A stretch of 64,000 nt of DNA from Trinickia acidisoli (GTDB lineage Bacteria; Pseudomonadota; Gammaproteobacteria; Burkholderiales; Burkholderiaceae), in contig NZ_JAFLRG010000001.1 in assembly GCF_017315725.1 (NCBI RefSeq), forward strand, positions 1,612,001 to 1,676,000. The letters run 5' to 3'. This document shows, piece after piece, positions 6,968 through 16,771 of this stretch; positions within the stretch are counted from its first letter, which is position 1; every line of letters starts with the position of its first letter. A program made the position numbers and the translations under genes. The notes below the pieces were generated by a model. It was not told where the DNA came from. It did no database searches and saw only the letters and a list, made by a program, of their open reading frames with translations.

Positions 6968-7498
6968 ATGAGACTCACCACGAAAGGCCGTTTCGCCGTT
7001 ACGGCGATGATCGATCTGGCCCTGCGCCAGGAGCAAGGTCCGGTGACGCTCGCCGGTATCAGCCAGCGTCAGCGCATCTCGTTGTCCTATCTCGAACAAT
7101 TGTTCGGGAAGCTGCGTCGCCATGAGATCGTCGAATCGGTGCGTGGGCCCGGTGGTGGTTACAACCTTGCCCGCCGTGCGCAGGAAGTGACGGTGGCGGA
7201 CATCATCATCGCCGTGGATGAGCCGCTCGACGCCACGCAGTGCGGCGGCAAAGGGTCGTGCGAGGGCACGAAGCAGCACGACGGCCACTGCATGACGCAC
7301 GAGTTGTGGTCGACGCTGAACCAGAAAATGGTCGAGTACCTCGATTCCGTCTCGCTGCAAGATCTCGTCGATCAGCAGCGCGCACGCGAGGGCTCGCCTA
7401 GCGTGCTGCGCGACAGGCGCAGCGAGAGCGCGGCCGCCGAGGCGGCACGCGTCGTGCCGAAAGGGCCGAATTCCGTATTCAACATTGCGAGTTCGTGA
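6968..7498 (+). CDS. iscR: Fe-S cluster-sensing regulator IscR (Rrf2 family)
   Basis: A 176-residue regulator that carries a [2Fe-2S] cluster and represses its own operon when clusters are plentiful. The winged helix-turn-helix occupies residues about 1-80 ([19 protein letters not shown]). The cluster ligands are C92, C98 and C108 with H107. Spacing of the third cysteine is four residues longer than in E. coli IscR (C104). A C-terminal extension after about residue 140 is Arg/Ala-rich. It heads the isc cluster, and two operator-like sites cover its promoter. Confidence 0.95.
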   Translation: MRLTTKGRFAVTAMIDLALRQEQGPVTLAGISQRQRISLSYLEQLFGKLRRHEIVESVRGPGGGYNLARRAQEVTVADIIIAVDEPLDATQCGGKGSCEGTKQHDGHCMTHELWSTLNQKMVEYLDSVSLQDLVDQQRAREGSPSVLRDRRSESAAAEAARVVPKGPNSVFNIASS

Positions 7499-7578
7499 CG
7501 GCGGCGCCAGAGCATAGAGCGCGCGAGTCGAACGAACCGCATGAACGACGAGCTACAACGATTTCCCCGGAGCCATTG

Positions 7579-8802
7579 ATGACTAACGAGATGCCCCACC
7601 TGCCCATTTATATGGACTACAGCGCGACGACCCCCGTCGACCCGCGCGTGGTGGACAAGATGATCCCGTATTTGCGCGAGCAGTTCGGCAACCCTGCCTC
7701 GCGCAGCCATTCGTACGGCTGGGACGCGGAGCGTGCGGTCGAGGAGGCGCGCGAGCAGGTGGCCGCGCTCGTGAACGCCGATCCGCGCGAAATCATCTGG
7801 ACGTCCGGGGCAACGGAGTCGGACAACCTCGCGATCAAGGGCGCCGCGCACTTCTACAAGAGCAAGGGCAAGCACGTCATCACCGTGAAGACGGAGCACA
7901 AGGCCGTGCTCGATACGTGCCGCGAACTCGAGCGTGAAGGCTTCGAGGTCACGTACCTCGACGTCAAGAGCGATGGCCTCGTCGACCTCGACGTCCTCAA
8001 AGCAGCGTTGCGGCCCGATACGATTCTCGTCTCCGTCATGTCGGTGAACAACGAGATCGGCGTCATTCAAGACATCGAAGCGATCGGCGAAATTTGCCGT
8101 GCCAAGGGCATCGTGTTTCACGTCGATGCGGCGCAAGCGACGGGCAAGATCGAAATCGACCTCAATCGTCTGAAGGTCGACTTGATGTCGTTCTCGGCTC
8201 ACAAGACGTACGGGCCGAAGGGTATCGGCGCGCTGTACGTGCGCCGCAAGCCGCGCGTGCGCATCGAAGCGCAGATGCACGGCGGCGGCCATGAGCGCGG
8301 TATGCGCTCGGGTACGCTGGCGACGCATCAGATCGTCGGCATGGGCGAAGCGTTCCGTATCGCGCGCGAGGATATGGCGACGGAGAACGAACGTATCCGC
8401 ATGTTGCGCGACCGCTTGCTGCACGGCCTGACGCAGATGGACGAGGTCTACGTCAACGGCGACATGGAGCGCCGCGTGCCGCACAACTTGAACATCAGCT
8501 TCAACTTCGTCGAAGGGGAATCGCTGATCATGGCGATCAAGGATGTGGCCGTGTCGTCGGGCTCGGCCTGCACGTCGGCCTCGCTCGAACCGTCGTACGT
8601 GCTGCGGGCGCTTGGCCGCAACGACGAACTCGCGCACAGTTCGATCCGCTTCACGGTCGGCCGCTTTACGACGGAACAAGACGTCGATTACGTCGTCAAC
8701 CTACTCAAGAACAAGATCGCGAAGCTGCGCGATCTGTCGCCTTTGTGGGAAATGCATCAAGACGGCATCGACCTGTCGACGATCAAGTGGGCCGCGCATT
8801 GA
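7579..8802 (+). CDS. iscS: cysteine desulfurase IscS
   Basis: A 407-residue PLP-dependent class V aminotransferase-fold enzyme that takes sulfur from cysteine and passes it to IscU as persulfide. The PLP lysine is K209 ([10 protein letters not shown]) and the mobile-loop nucleophile is C331 ([14 protein letters not shown]). The long loop around that cysteine marks it as group I (IscS) rather than SufS. The start at 7579 ([19 protein letters not shown]) fits the family; an upstream in-frame GTG at 7495 would overlap the iscR stop. It follows iscR by 80 bp. Persulfide from IscS also feeds tRNA thiolation and other pathways. Confidence 0.96.
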   Translation: MTNEMPHLPIYMDYSATTPVDPRVVDKMIPYLREQFGNPASRSHSYGWDAERAVEEAREQVAALVNADPREIIWTSGATESDNLAIKGAAHFYKSKGKHVITVKTEHKAVLDTCRELEREGFEVTYLDVKSDGLVDLDVLKAALRPDTILVSVMSVNNEIGVIQDIEAIGEICRAKGIVFHVDAAQATGKIEIDLNRLKVDLMSFSAHKTYGPKGIGALYVRRKPRVRIEAQMHGGGHERGMRSGTLATHQIVGMGEAFRIAREDMATENERIRMLRDRLLHGLTQMDEVYVNGDMERRVPHNLNISFNFVEGESLIMAIKDVAVSSGSACTSASLEPSYVLRALGRNDELAHSSIRFTVGRFTTEQDVDYVVNLLKNKIAKLRDLSPLWEMHQDGIDLSTIKWAAH

Positions 8803-8846
8803 GCGCCGCGTGAATACAGGCTTCAAACGAATTCAGGAGTTCGATC

Positions 8847-9266
8847 ATGTCTTACAGCAATAAAGTTCTCGATCATTACGAAAACCCGCGCAACGTCGGC
8901 TCGTTCTCCAAGGACGACGAAACGGTCGGCACCGGCATGGTCGGCGCGCCGGCCTGCGGCGACGTCATGAAGCTGCAGATCCGCGTGGGCGCCGACGGCG
9001 TCATCGAAGACGCGAAGTTCAAGACGTACGGCTGCGGTTCGGCTATCGCCTCGAGTTCGCTCGTCACCGAATGGGTGAAGGGCAAGACGCTCGACCAGGC
9101 GCTCTCCATCAAGAACACGCAGATCGCCGAAGAGCTCGCGTTGCCGCCGGTCAAGATCCACTGCTCGATCCTCGCGGAAGACGCGATCAAGGCGGCGGTG
9201 GCCGATTACAAGCAGCGTCACGGCGCCGCGCCCGCGGCCGACGAGGCCACGCAGAAAGTCGCGTAA
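8847..9266 (+). CDS. iscU: Fe-S cluster assembly scaffold IscU
   Basis: A 139-residue scaffold on which IscS builds [2Fe-2S] clusters. The three ligand cysteines are C37, C63 and C106, with conserved D39. The LPPVK motif at 99-103 is the recognition site for the HscA chaperone encoded downstream. AGGAG precedes the ATG. The last 15 or so residues are an Ala-rich tail longer than in E. coli IscU (128 residues). Confidence 0.97.
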   Translation: MSYSNKVLDHYENPRNVGSFSKDDETVGTGMVGAPACGDVMKLQIRVGADGVIEDAKFKTYGCGSAIASSSLVTEWVKGKTLDQALSIKNTQIAEELALPPVKIHCSILAEDAIKAAVADYKQRHGAAPAADEATQKVA

Positions 9267-9279
9267 GCGCACCTGAACC

Positions 9280-9603
9280 ATGGCGATCACATTGACCGAA
9301 AAGGCCGCGCAGCACGTGCAGAAGTATCTTGTCCGCCGCGGCAAGGGGCTCGGGCTGCGCTTGGGCGTGCGCACGACGGGATGCTCGGGCCTCGCTTACA
9401 AGCTCGAGTACGTCGACGACCTCGAACCCGAGGACCAAGTCTTCGAGTGCAATGGCGTGAAGGTTGTCGTCGATCCGAAAAGCCTTGCCTATATCGACGG
9501 TACCGAACTCGATTTCGCACGCGAAGGGCTGAACGAGGGGTTCAAGTTCAACAACCCGAACGTGAAGGACGAATGCGGCTGCGGCGAGTCGTTTCGCGTA
9601 TGA
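9280..9603 (+). CDS. iscA: Fe-S cluster A-type carrier IscA
   Basis: A 107-residue A-type carrier with the three invariant cysteines C35 (TTGCSGLAY), C99 and C101 (ECGCGESF). It accepts clusters from IscU and delivers them to target enzymes, especially [4Fe-4S] ones. It starts 13 bp after iscU and is followed by a terminator-like hairpin at 9633-9656. Confidence 0.97.
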   Translation: MAITLTEKAAQHVQKYLVRRGKGLGLRLGVRTTGCSGLAYKLEYVDDLEPEDQVFECNGVKVVVDPKSLAYIDGTELDFAREGLNEGFKFNNPNVKDECGCGESFRV

Positions 9604-9632
9604 CGCAATCCTGCCGCCTCGGGCGGGGCGAT

Positions 9633-9656
9633 AAGGCGGCGCGGGCCGCCTTTTTG
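9633..9656 (+). terminator. intrinsic terminator between iscA and hscB
   Basis: AAGGCGG and CCGCCTT form 7-bp arms around a short GC loop, followed by TTTTTG. It sits in the 147-bp gap between iscA and hscB and should stop part of the isc transcript, separating scaffold and carrier genes from the chaperone/ferredoxin genes. Confidence 0.65.
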
Positions 9657-9750
9657 TTTCTAGGTGCAGCGGTTGGACGTCGCGCTCACCTGCGCGGCGA
9701 ATGCGCAGCCGTTCCCTGCCTTGTTTCACGTTAAATCGACGTTTGACTTC

Positions 9751-10278
9751 ATGTCCTCGATCCAAGACAGCCACTTCGATCTATTCCATCTGCCGACACG
9801 CTTCGCGCTCGATCTCGAAGCGCTCGAGCACGCTTACCGGACGGTGCAGGCGCAGGTGCACCCGGATCGGTTCGCCGCGGCCGGCGAGGCGCAAAAGCGC
9901 ATCGCGATGCAGTGGGCCACGCGCGCGAACGAGGCTTATCAGACGCTGCGTGATCCGCTCAAGCGCGCGACGTATCTGCTGTCGCTGCGCGGGGTCGACG
10001 TCGGCGCCTCCGAAAACACGGCGATGGAGCCGGCGTTCCTGATGCAGCAGATGGAGTGGCGCGAACGCGTCGAGGATGCGGCCGACGCGAGAAACGTGGG
10101 CGCCTTGATGATGCTGCTCGATGAGTTGCGCGACGACGAACGCGTGCGCTTCGAGCGGCTGTCGGTGTTGCTCGATAGCGGCGCGGATCAGCCGGCGGCC
10201 GAGGCCGTGCGGCAACTGATGTTTCTGGAGCGCGTTGCCGGTGAAATCGGGCACCAGATCGAGCGGCTAGAGCACTGA
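9751..10278 (+). CDS. hscB: Fe-S co-chaperone HscB (J-protein)
   Basis: A 175-residue protein with an N-terminal J-domain containing the HPD tripeptide at 37-39 and a C-terminal three-helix bundle that binds IscU. It stimulates the HscA ATPase so that the cluster is released from IscU. The start at 9751 gives [15 protein letters not shown], the common family opening; the frame is open upstream but that part looks non-coding. It sits directly before hscA, as in E. coli. Confidence 0.95.
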   Translation: MSSIQDSHFDLFHLPTRFALDLEALEHAYRTVQAQVHPDRFAAAGEAQKRIAMQWATRANEAYQTLRDPLKRATYLLSLRGVDVGASENTAMEPAFLMQQMEWRERVEDAADARNVGALMMLLDELRDDERVRFERLSVLLDSGADQPAAEAVRQLMFLERVAGEIGHQIERLEH

Positions 10279-10426
10279 GGCCGGGTCGGCATCGAGGGAA
10301 GGATCGCCTGAAAAGATCGCCCGAAACCCCTACGAACGATAGGTACAGCACGCTCGGGCTGCGCCTCGCGAGATAATCGACGTGTCCGCCGTGTTTGCGG
10401 CGGTGCACGAACCCACACAGACCAGC

Positions 10427-12292
10427 ATGGCCCTACTGCAAATCTCCGAACCCGGCATGGCGCCCGCGCCGCATCAGCGGCGCTTGGCCGTCGGCATCGA
10501 TCTCGGTACGACGAATTCGCTCGTCGCCGCCGTGCGCAACAGCATTCCCGAAGCGCTGCCGGACGAGCAGGGCCGCGTCCTGTTGCCCTCGGTCGTGCGT
10601 TACCTCGAACGCGGCGGCCGCCGCATCGGCCATTCGGCGAAGGCGGAGGCCGTGCTCGATCCGCTCAACACGATCGTGTCGGTCAAGCGTTTCATGGGGC
10701 GGGGCAAGCAGGAAGTGGAGGGCGCGGAAAACGCACCGTACGAATTCGTCGATGCGCCGGGCATGGTGCAGATTCGCACGATCGACGGCGTGAAGAGCCC
10801 CGTCGAAGTGTCGGCTGAGATTCTCGCGACCCTGCGGCAACGCGCCGAGGATTCGCTTGGCGACGAACTCGTCGGCGCCGTCATCACGGTGCCGGCCTAT
10901 TTCGATGAGGCGCAGCGGCAGGCAACGAAGGATGCGGCCCGGCTCGCCGGCTTGAACGTCCTGCGTCTGCTCAACGAACCGACTGCAGCGGCGATTGCCT
11001 ACGGGCTCGACCAAGGGGCCGAAGGACTCTATGCGGTCTATGACCTCGGCGGCGGCACCTTCGATTTGTCGATTCTCAAGCTGACCAAGGGCGTATTCGA
11101 AGTGCTCGCGGCCGGCGGCGATTCGGCGCTCGGCGGCGACGATTTCGACCACGTCTTGTTCCGCCATGTACTGGCGCAGGCAGATCTAGCACCGCAAGGG
11201 CTCGCGCCCGAAGACGTGCGGTTGTTGCTCGATCGCGTTCGCAGCACGAAGGAGGCACTATCCGCCGCGCCGCAAGCGATCGTCGAGGCGACGCTGGCGG
11301 ACGGGACGCCGATCGACGTCTCGGTGACCGAAACGCAGTTCGCCGAGCTCGTGCGCTCGCTCGTCGAGCGCACGCTCGTGCCGACGAAAAAAGCGCTGCG
11401 CGATGCGAAGATCACGCAGCAGGACGTGAAGGGCGTCGTGCTCGTCGGCGGAGCGACGCGCATGCCGGTGATACGCCGCGCCGTCGAAGCGTTTTTCGGC
11501 GCACCGCCGCTGACCAATCTCGACCCGGATCAAGTCGTCGCACTCGGCGCGGCGATTCAGGCCGATCTGCTCGCCGGCAATCGCACCGGCGACGATTGGC
11601 TGCTGCTCGACGTGATTCCGCTGTCGCTCGGCGTCGAGACGATGGGCGGGCTCGTCGAGAAGATCATTCCGCGCAACTCGACGATCCCCGTCGCGCGTGC
11701 GCAAGAGTTCACGACGTTCAAGGATGGCCAGACGGCTATGGCCATTCACGTCGTGCAGGGCGAGCGCGAACTCGTCTCCGATTGCCGTTCGCTCGCGCGC
11801 TTCGAGTTGCGCGGTATCCCGCCGATGACGGCGGGCGCGGCGCGCATTCGTGTGACCTATCAAGTCGATGCCGATGGGTTGCTGTCGGTGTTCGCGCGCG
11901 AGCAGCACTCCGGCGTCGAGGCGTCGGTCGTCGTCAAGCCCTCGTATGGCCTAGCCGACGACGATATCGCGCGTATGCTCGAGGACAGCTTCCGCACGGC
12001 CGAGATCGATATGCGGGCGCGGGCGTTGCGCGAGGCGCAGGTCGAGGCGCAGCGCATGGTCGAGGCGACGCAGGCGGCACTGGTTGCCGACGGCGAATTG
12101 CTGGATGACGACGAGCGGGCGCAGGTCGATGCGACGCTGACGCGGTTGCATGAGACGGCGCAAGGGACCGATACCGATGCGATCGAGTCCGCGACGAAGG
12201 CACTCGCGGCGCAGACCGACGAGTTTGCCGCGCGGCGGATGGACAAGGGCATCCGCGCAGCGCTGACAGGCCGCAAGCTCGACGACCTCTAA
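10427..12292 (+). CDS. hscA: Fe-S biogenesis Hsp70 chaperone HscA
   Basis: A 621-residue Hsp70 specialised for Fe-S transfer. The nucleotide-binding domain carries the phosphate-1 motif GIDLGTTNS (about residues 24-32) and a DLGGGTFD motif (about 206-213), followed by the substrate-binding domain that grips the IscU LPPVK peptide. The start at 10427 gives [10 protein letters not shown], which is how HscA proteins open; the frame is open 15 codons further upstream. It belongs to the hscBA-fdx-iscX half of the cluster. Confidence 0.96.
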   Translation: MALLQISEPGMAPAPHQRRLAVGIDLGTTNSLVAAVRNSIPEALPDEQGRVLLPSVVRYLERGGRRIGHSAKAEAVLDPLNTIVSVKRFMGRGKQEVEGAENAPYEFVDAPGMVQIRTIDGVKSPVEVSAEILATLRQRAEDSLGDELVGAVITVPAYFDEAQRQATKDAARLAGLNVLRLLNEPTAAAIAYGLDQGAEGLYAVYDLGGGTFDLSILKLTKGVFEVLAAGGDSALGGDDFDHVLFRHVLAQADLAPQGLAPEDVRLLLDRVRSTKEALSAAPQAIVEATLADGTPIDVSVTETQFAELVRSLVERTLVPTKKALRDAKITQQDVKGVVLVGGATRMPVIRRAVEAFFGAPPLTNLDPDQVVALGAAIQADLLAGNRTGDDWLLLDVIPLSLGVETMGGLVEKIIPRNSTIPVARAQEFTTFKDGQTAMAIHVVQGERELVSDCRSLARFELRGIPPMTAGAARIRVTYQVDADGLLSVFAREQHSGVEASVVVKPSYGLADDDIARMLEDSFRTAEIDMRARALREAQVEAQRMVEATQAALVADGELLDDDERAQVDATLTRLHETAQGTDTDAIESATKALAAQTDEFAARRMDKGIRAALTGRKLDDL

Positions 12293-12372
12293 CAGGCGAG
12301 CGCGCCGCCCCTACAATGACAGGGGCGAGCGACGCTTGCCGCTCCGCACAATACAGTCAGAACGGAACCTCT

Positions 12373-12714
12373 ATGCCTCAAATCGTTGTCCTGCCTCACG
12401 TCGAACTGTGCCCGGAAGGGGCGGTGCTCGAGGCCGCGCCGGGCGAAAGCATCTGCGATGCGCTGCTTGAGCACGGCATCGAAATCGAGCATGCGTGCGA
12501 AAAGTCTTGCGCTTGCACCACGTGTCATGTGATCGTGCGTGAAGGCTTCGAAGCGCTCACGCCGTCGGAGGAGGACGAAGACGATCTGCTCGACAAGGCG
12601 TGGGGGCTAGAGCCGACCTCGCGGTTGTCGTGCCAGGCGCGCGTGCCGCAGGACAAGGACGTCGTTGTCGAGATTCCGCGTTATTCGATCAACCACGCCA
12701 AAGAAAATCACTGA
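12373..12714 (+). CDS. fdx: [2Fe-2S] ferredoxin, isc-type
   Basis: A 113-residue adrenodoxin-type ferredoxin. Cluster ligands are C42, C48, C51 and C87, at the same positions as in E. coli Fdx; a fifth cysteine, C46, is also conserved in isc ferredoxins. It supplies electrons for cluster assembly on IscU. The ATG at 12373 lies 80 bp after hscA. Confidence 0.96.
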   Translation: MPQIVVLPHVELCPEGAVLEAAPGESICDALLEHGIEIEHACEKSCACTTCHVIVREGFEALTPSEEDEDDLLDKAWGLEPTSRLSCQARVPQDKDVVVEIPRYSINHAKENH

Positions 12715-12730
12715 TAAGGAGGGAGTAGCC

Positions 12731-12928
12731 ATGAAGTGGACCGACGTACAAGAAATCGCAATGGCCCTCACCGACAAGCACCCCGACCTCGATCCGCAGT
12801 TGATTCGCTTTACCGATCTGCACCGGTGGGTGATGGAGCTCGACGGTTTCGACGATGATCCCAACCGATCGAGCGAGAAGATTCTCGAGGCCATCCAGCT
12901 TGCCTGGATCGAGGATGCGGCCGAGTGA
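12731..12928 (+). CDS. iscX: IscX (Fe-S assembly adaptor)
   Basis: A 65-residue acidic protein that binds IscS and modulates desulfurase activity according to iron supply. It opens MKWTDVQEIAMAL and contains the conserved FTDLH and DDP segments, and its length is standard. A strong Shine-Dalgarno, AAGGAGG, precedes the ATG. It is the last gene of the cluster, 16 bp after fdx, and a terminator follows at 12979. Confidence 0.95.
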   Translation: MKWTDVQEIAMALTDKHPDLDPQLIRFTDLHRWVMELDGFDDDPNRSSEKILEAIQLAWIEDAAE

Positions 12929-12978
12929 AGCGTGCCGAGCGATGGTGATTCGATGGTAGCGTTCACCATGCGCAAGCG

Positions 12979-13010
12979 AAAAAAGGCGATCTATAGAGGT
13001 CGCCTTTTTT
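12979..13010. terminator. intrinsic terminator of the isc cluster (bidirectional)
   Basis: AAAAAAGGCGA pairs perfectly with TCGCCTTTTTT around a 10-base loop. It lies between iscX and the convergent glycine-zipper gene and has T-runs in both directions. Confidence 0.9.
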
Positions 13011-13042
13011 ACGTCCGGTTCCGGGCCGATAGGCCGGCGTGG

Positions 13043-13816
13043 TCAGCCCGCGGCGAGCGTGCCGCGTTCGATGTGAACGCGTTCGCCGTGCTGGAACGGC
13101 GGCGGTTCGCGATAGGTGAAGTAGCGCAGGTGGCCGTTTTCCATTCGCACCCGCACTTGATATTCGGTGTTGCTGCGTAGATGTTTTTCGACCGAGTTCC
13201 CGGCGAAGCCGCCACCCACGGCGCCAAGCACCGTCATCGCCGCACGGCCTGTGCCGCGGCCGAATTGGTTGCCGAGCAGGCCGCCGGCCAGCGCGCCGCC
13301 CACGGCGCCGATACCGGTGCTGCGGCCCTCGCGTCGCTCGGTCACGACCGATTCGACGGTGCCGCAACTCGCGCAATACGCTGATTGCGCGGGAGGTTGC
13401 TGCGGCTGCGCATACGGTTGCTGGGCAAGCTGCTGTTGCGCGGGAGGCTGGGGTGCCGGCGGTTGCTGTGCGTACGAAGGTTGGCCCGGCTGCCCCGTGT
13501 AGGGCACTTGGCCCGGTGCCGCAGGTGTGGCTTGCGCCTGCGTCGCGGTCGGTGCAGTTGGCGTGGGCGCGGGCGGTTGTGCCGGTTGTTGTTCGCCGGT
13601 CATCGCGGCTGCCGTGGCGGGGGCGGACGAATCGACGACAGGCTGAGACGCAACTTGTGCTGTCTGCGATTGATCGTTTTGGACGCTCGAACTCGACGCC
13701 TTGGGAAAGACACCGGTAATGGCGGCAGTGGCGGCGAGACTCGCGACGATGATGGTGCCCGCTGCGACCGCAATCAACGGGTGCAGGCGGCGCGACGATG
13801 TGGTCGGATTGTTCAT
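13043..13816 (-). CDS. glycine-zipper 2TM-type envelope protein with Pro/Gln-rich linker
   Basis: A 257-residue protein with one N-terminal membrane anchor or uncleaved signal (about residues 12-37), a long linker of Pro, Gln, Ala and Thr (about 60-147), a short CASCG motif near 149-153, and then a glycine zipper (GAVGGALAGGLLGNQFGRG, about 173-191, with a second run GAVGGGFAGN). The last 60 residues form a soluble beta-rich domain. The domain order resembles Rick_17kDa/SlyB-type outer-membrane proteins, but there is no lipobox. The function is unknown; a role in envelope integrity is an inference from family. Confidence 0.75.
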   Translation of the reverse strand: MNNPTTSSRRLHPLIAVAAGTIIVASLAATAAITGVFPKASSSSVQNDQSQTAQVASQPVVDSSAPATAAAMTGEQQPAQPPAPTPTAPTATQAQATPAAPGQVPYTGQPGQPSYAQQPPAPQPPAQQQLAQQPYAQPQQPPAQSAYCASCGTVESVVTERREGRSTGIGAVGGALAGGLLGNQFGRGTGRAAMTVLGAVGGGFAGNSVEKHLRSNTEYQVRVRMENGHLRYFTYREPPPFQHGERVHIERGTLAAG

Positions 13817-13995
13817 GACGTACCTTCCGTCGAAACTGAAGAGGCTCTTATTGAGTAACGATCATAGTGTCCGCCATCGCACGAACACCATCGTTTCAAT
13901 TTGTAACGATCTGCGGCGCGCGCAATGGTGTCAGGGCACGGCGGTGCGGCGCTGAATCGGCGGATTTGACGGTTTGCAAGGGTCGGATCGGGCGT

Positions 13996-14032
13996 AAAAA
14001 AGCCGCCCGGAGCAATGCTGCGGACGGCTTTT
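13996..14032 (-). terminator. intrinsic terminator of the lysS transcript
   Basis: Read on the minus strand, AAAAGCCG...TGCTCCGGGCGGCTTTTTT forms a long hairpin with two mismatches, ending in six Ts. It lies 36 bp past the lysS stop. Confidence 0.82.
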
Positions 14033-14067
14033 ACCGATCGTTACAAACTCGGCGTGGCTTGCGCGCG

Positions 14068-15594
14068 TCAGTCCTCGCGACGCAGGTGCGGGAACAGGAT
14101 GACGTCGCGAATGCTCGGGCTGTCGGTGAGCAGCATCACGAGACGGTCGATGCCGATCCCGCAGCCGCCCGTCGGCGGCATGCCGTATTCGAGCGCGCGA
14201 ATGTAGTCGGCGTCGTAGTACATCGCCTCTTCGTCGCCGGCATCTTTTTGCTCGACTTGTTTCTTGAAGCGCGCCGCTTGGTCTTCCGGGTCGTTGAGCT
14301 CGGAGAATCCGTTCGCGATTTCGCGGCCCGTGATGAAGAGCTCGAAGCGCTCGGTAATGCCTTCGACCGAATCCGACGCGCGCGCGAGCGGCGACACCTC
14401 GACGGGGTAGTCGATGATGTACGTCGGCTCCCACAACTGTGCTTCGGCCGTCTCTTCGAACAACGCAAGCTGCAGCGCGCCGATGCCGGCGTTCAAGAAC
14501 ATCGGCTGCGTCGTATCGACGCCGAAACGCTTGAGTTCCGTGCGCAGGAAGGCGGCATCGGCGAGCTGCGCGTCGGTGTAGTCGGGCGCGTACTTGCGGA
14601 TCGCCTGCGTGATCGTCAGCCGATGGAACGGCTTGGACAAATCGAGCTCGCGGCCCTGATACACGATGTTCGCCGTGCCGAGCGCATCGATGGCGGCTTG
14701 GCGAATCAACTGCTCGGTGAAGTCCATGAGCCACGTGTAGTTCGTGTACGCGGCGTAGAACTCCATCATCGTGAATTCGGGGTTGTGCCGCGGCGACACG
14801 CCCTCGTTGCGGAAGTTACGGTTGACCTCGAAGACGCGTTCGAAGCCGCCCACGATCAGCCGCTTCAGGTAAAGCTCGGGCGCGATGCGCAGAAACATCT
14901 GCATATCGAGCGCGTTGTGATGCGTGGTGAACGGTTTGGCCGCCGCGCCGCCCGGGATCGGATGCAGCATCGGCGTTTCGACTTCCATGAAGTCGGCATC
15001 GGACATGAACTTGCGGATCGACGAAATCGCCTTCGTGCGCGCGACGAACGTATTGCGCGCCTCGGGCGTGACGATCAGATCGACATAGCGCTGACGGTAG
15101 CGCGTTTCTTGGTCGGACAGGCCGTGGAACTTGTCGGGCAGGGGGCGCAGCGCCTTCGAGAGCAGGCGCAGTTCCGTGCAGCGCACCGACAGCTCACCCT
15201 TGTTCGTCCGGAACAGCACGCCGCGGGCGGCGACGATATCGCCGAGGTCCCACTTCTTGAAGGCTTCGTACGTCTCTCCGCCGACGTCGGCCGGCGTCAC
15301 GAAGAATTGGATTTGGCCCGAGCCGTCCCGCACGGTCGCGAAGCTCGCCTTGCCCATTACACGCTTGAGCATCATGCGGCCCGCGACGGCGATCTCGAGC
15401 GCCGTGGTTTCCAGTGCGTCTTTGTCGGTGTCGGCGTAGCGCGACTGTAGTTCGCCCGCATGGTGCGTCGGACGGAAATCGTTCGGGTAGGCGATGCCCG
15501 CCTCGCGCAGCGCGCGTAGCTTCTCGCGCCGCTCGGCGATGATCTTGTTCTCGTCGACGGCTGTGTCGAGGGAGGGGAGAGTCGATTCGGTCAT
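14068..15594 (-). CDS. lysS: lysyl-tRNA synthetase, class II
   Basis: A 508-residue class II synthetase that charges tRNA-Lys. An N-terminal OB-fold anticodon-binding domain (about residues 60-165) precedes the catalytic core, which has motif 2 ([20 protein letters not shown]) and motif 3 with the GIGIDRL segment near the C-terminus. The length matches E. coli LysS (505). It follows prfB by 16 bp in the conserved recJ-prfB-lysS order and ends at the terminator at 13996-14032. Confidence 0.97.
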   Translation of the reverse strand: MTESTLPSLDTAVDENKIIAERREKLRALREAGIAYPNDFRPTHHAGELQSRYADTDKDALETTALEIAVAGRMMLKRVMGKASFATVRDGSGQIQFFVTPADVGGETYEAFKKWDLGDIVAARGVLFRTNKGELSVRCTELRLLSKALRPLPDKFHGLSDQETRYRQRYVDLIVTPEARNTFVARTKAISSIRKFMSDADFMEVETPMLHPIPGGAAAKPFTTHHNALDMQMFLRIAPELYLKRLIVGGFERVFEVNRNFRNEGVSPRHNPEFTMMEFYAAYTNYTWLMDFTEQLIRQAAIDALGTANIVYQGRELDLSKPFHRLTITQAIRKYAPDYTDAQLADAAFLRTELKRFGVDTTQPMFLNAGIGALQLALFEETAEAQLWEPTYIIDYPVEVSPLARASDSVEGITERFELFITGREIANGFSELNDPEDQAARFKKQVEQKDAGDEEAMYYDADYIRALEYGMPPTGGCGIGIDRLVMLLTDSPSIRDVILFPHLRRED

Positions 15595-15610
15595 GGGGTA
15601 TCCGCTGCGC

Positions 15611-16715
15611 TCAGACGCCTTGCTTCAGGCTGGCGCTGATGAATTCGTCGAGGTCGCCGTCGAGCACGGCCTTCGTATTGCTGATTTCGACGTTCGTGCG
15701 TAAGTCTTTCACGCGGCTCTGATCGAGCACGTACGAACGAATTTGATGGCCCCAGCCCACGTCGGTTTTGCTCGACTCGAGCTTGTCCTGTTCGGCTTGA
15801 CGCTTGCGTATCTCGGCTTCGTACAGGCGCGACTTGAGCATGGCCATCGCTTCGGCGCGATTGCGGTGCTGAGAGCGGTCGTTTTGGCACTGCACGACGA
15901 TACCCGAGGGCATGTGCGTGATCCGCACGGCGGAATCGGTCTTGTTGATGTGCTGACCGCCGGCGCCCGACGCGCGATAGGTATCGATGCGCAGGTCGGC
16001 CGGGTTGATGTCGACTTCGATCGAATCGTCGATTTCGGGATAGACGAATACCGACGAAAACGACGTATGCCGGCCGCCCGACGAATCGAACGGCGACTTG
16101 CGCACGAGGCGGTGGATGCCGGTCTCGGAGCGTAAAAAACCGTAGGCGTACTCGCCTTCGACTTTGATCGTCGCGTTCTTGATGCCGGCGACGTCGCCTT
16201 CGGACTCTTCGAGCACTTCCGTCTTGAAGCCTTTGCGCTCGCAGTAGCGCAAATATTGGCGCAGCAGCATCGACGCCCAGTCGCACGCTTCGGTACCGCC
16301 CGCGCCGGCTTGAATGTCGATGAACGCGTTGTTCGGGTCGGCCGGGTTCGAGAACATCCGGCGGAATTCGAGATCGGCGACGCGCGCTTCGATCTTTTGC
16401 GTGTCGGCCTCGCAGGCGACGAGCGTGTCGTCGTCGCTTTCTTCGCGGGCCATGTCGAACAGATCCTGCGCGTCGCGCAGATCCGTGTCGAGGGCCGAGA
16501 GGGTCAGCACTACGCCTTCGAGCGACTTCTTCTCGCGGCCGAGGGCCTGGGCATGCTTCGAGTCGTTCCAGACGTTCGGATCCTCGAGCTCTTTGTTGAC
16601 TTCGGCTAGACGCGCGGTTTTGGCGTCGTAGTCAAAGATACCCCCGTAGCTCGCCTGCGCGTCGGCGCAAGTCCGCGAGAGAGCCTTCGATCGCATTCAG
16701 ACGTTCGGCTTCCAT
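15611..16715 (-). CDS. prfB: peptide chain release factor 2, programmed +1 frameshift
   Basis: RF2 recognises UGA and UAA stop codons. The gene is in two frames. An ATG at 16715 opens 27 codons ([16 protein letters not shown]..., ending ELRGYL) to an in-frame TGA at 16632-16634. Slippage on CTT (16635-16637) by +1 continues as D-Y-D-A-K, giving a 367-residue product of normal size. An internal GGGGG stretch just upstream of the slip site acts as the stimulatory Shine-Dalgarno. The GGQ peptidyl-release motif (GAGGQHINK) and the SPF stop-codon-reading tripeptide are both present. The frameshift is normal autoregulation, not a mutation. Confidence 0.97.
16632..16637 (-). promoter_or_regulatory. 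prfB programmed frameshift site (CTT-TGA)
   Basis: On the minus strand the slip codon CTT is followed by TGA and then C, with GGGGG-TAT directly upstream. This is the conserved RF2 autoregulatory element: low RF2 slows termination at UGA and favours the +1 shift. Confidence 0.95.
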
Positions 16716-16771
16716 TTGATCTTTTCTGCTTCGTGAAAAGAAAAAATTATAGCCGATGCGGCCTCCTCGCC

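Noticed and set aside
13867..15450. A 527-codon plus-strand frame opposite lysS
   Set aside because: Antisense to lysS, with Arg/Glu/His-heavy composition and no recognisable domain.
16632..16715. Apparent nonsense mutation at the start of prfB
   Set aside because: The TGA is the conserved programmed frameshift stop with the CTT slip codon and upstream GGGGG, so the gene is intact.
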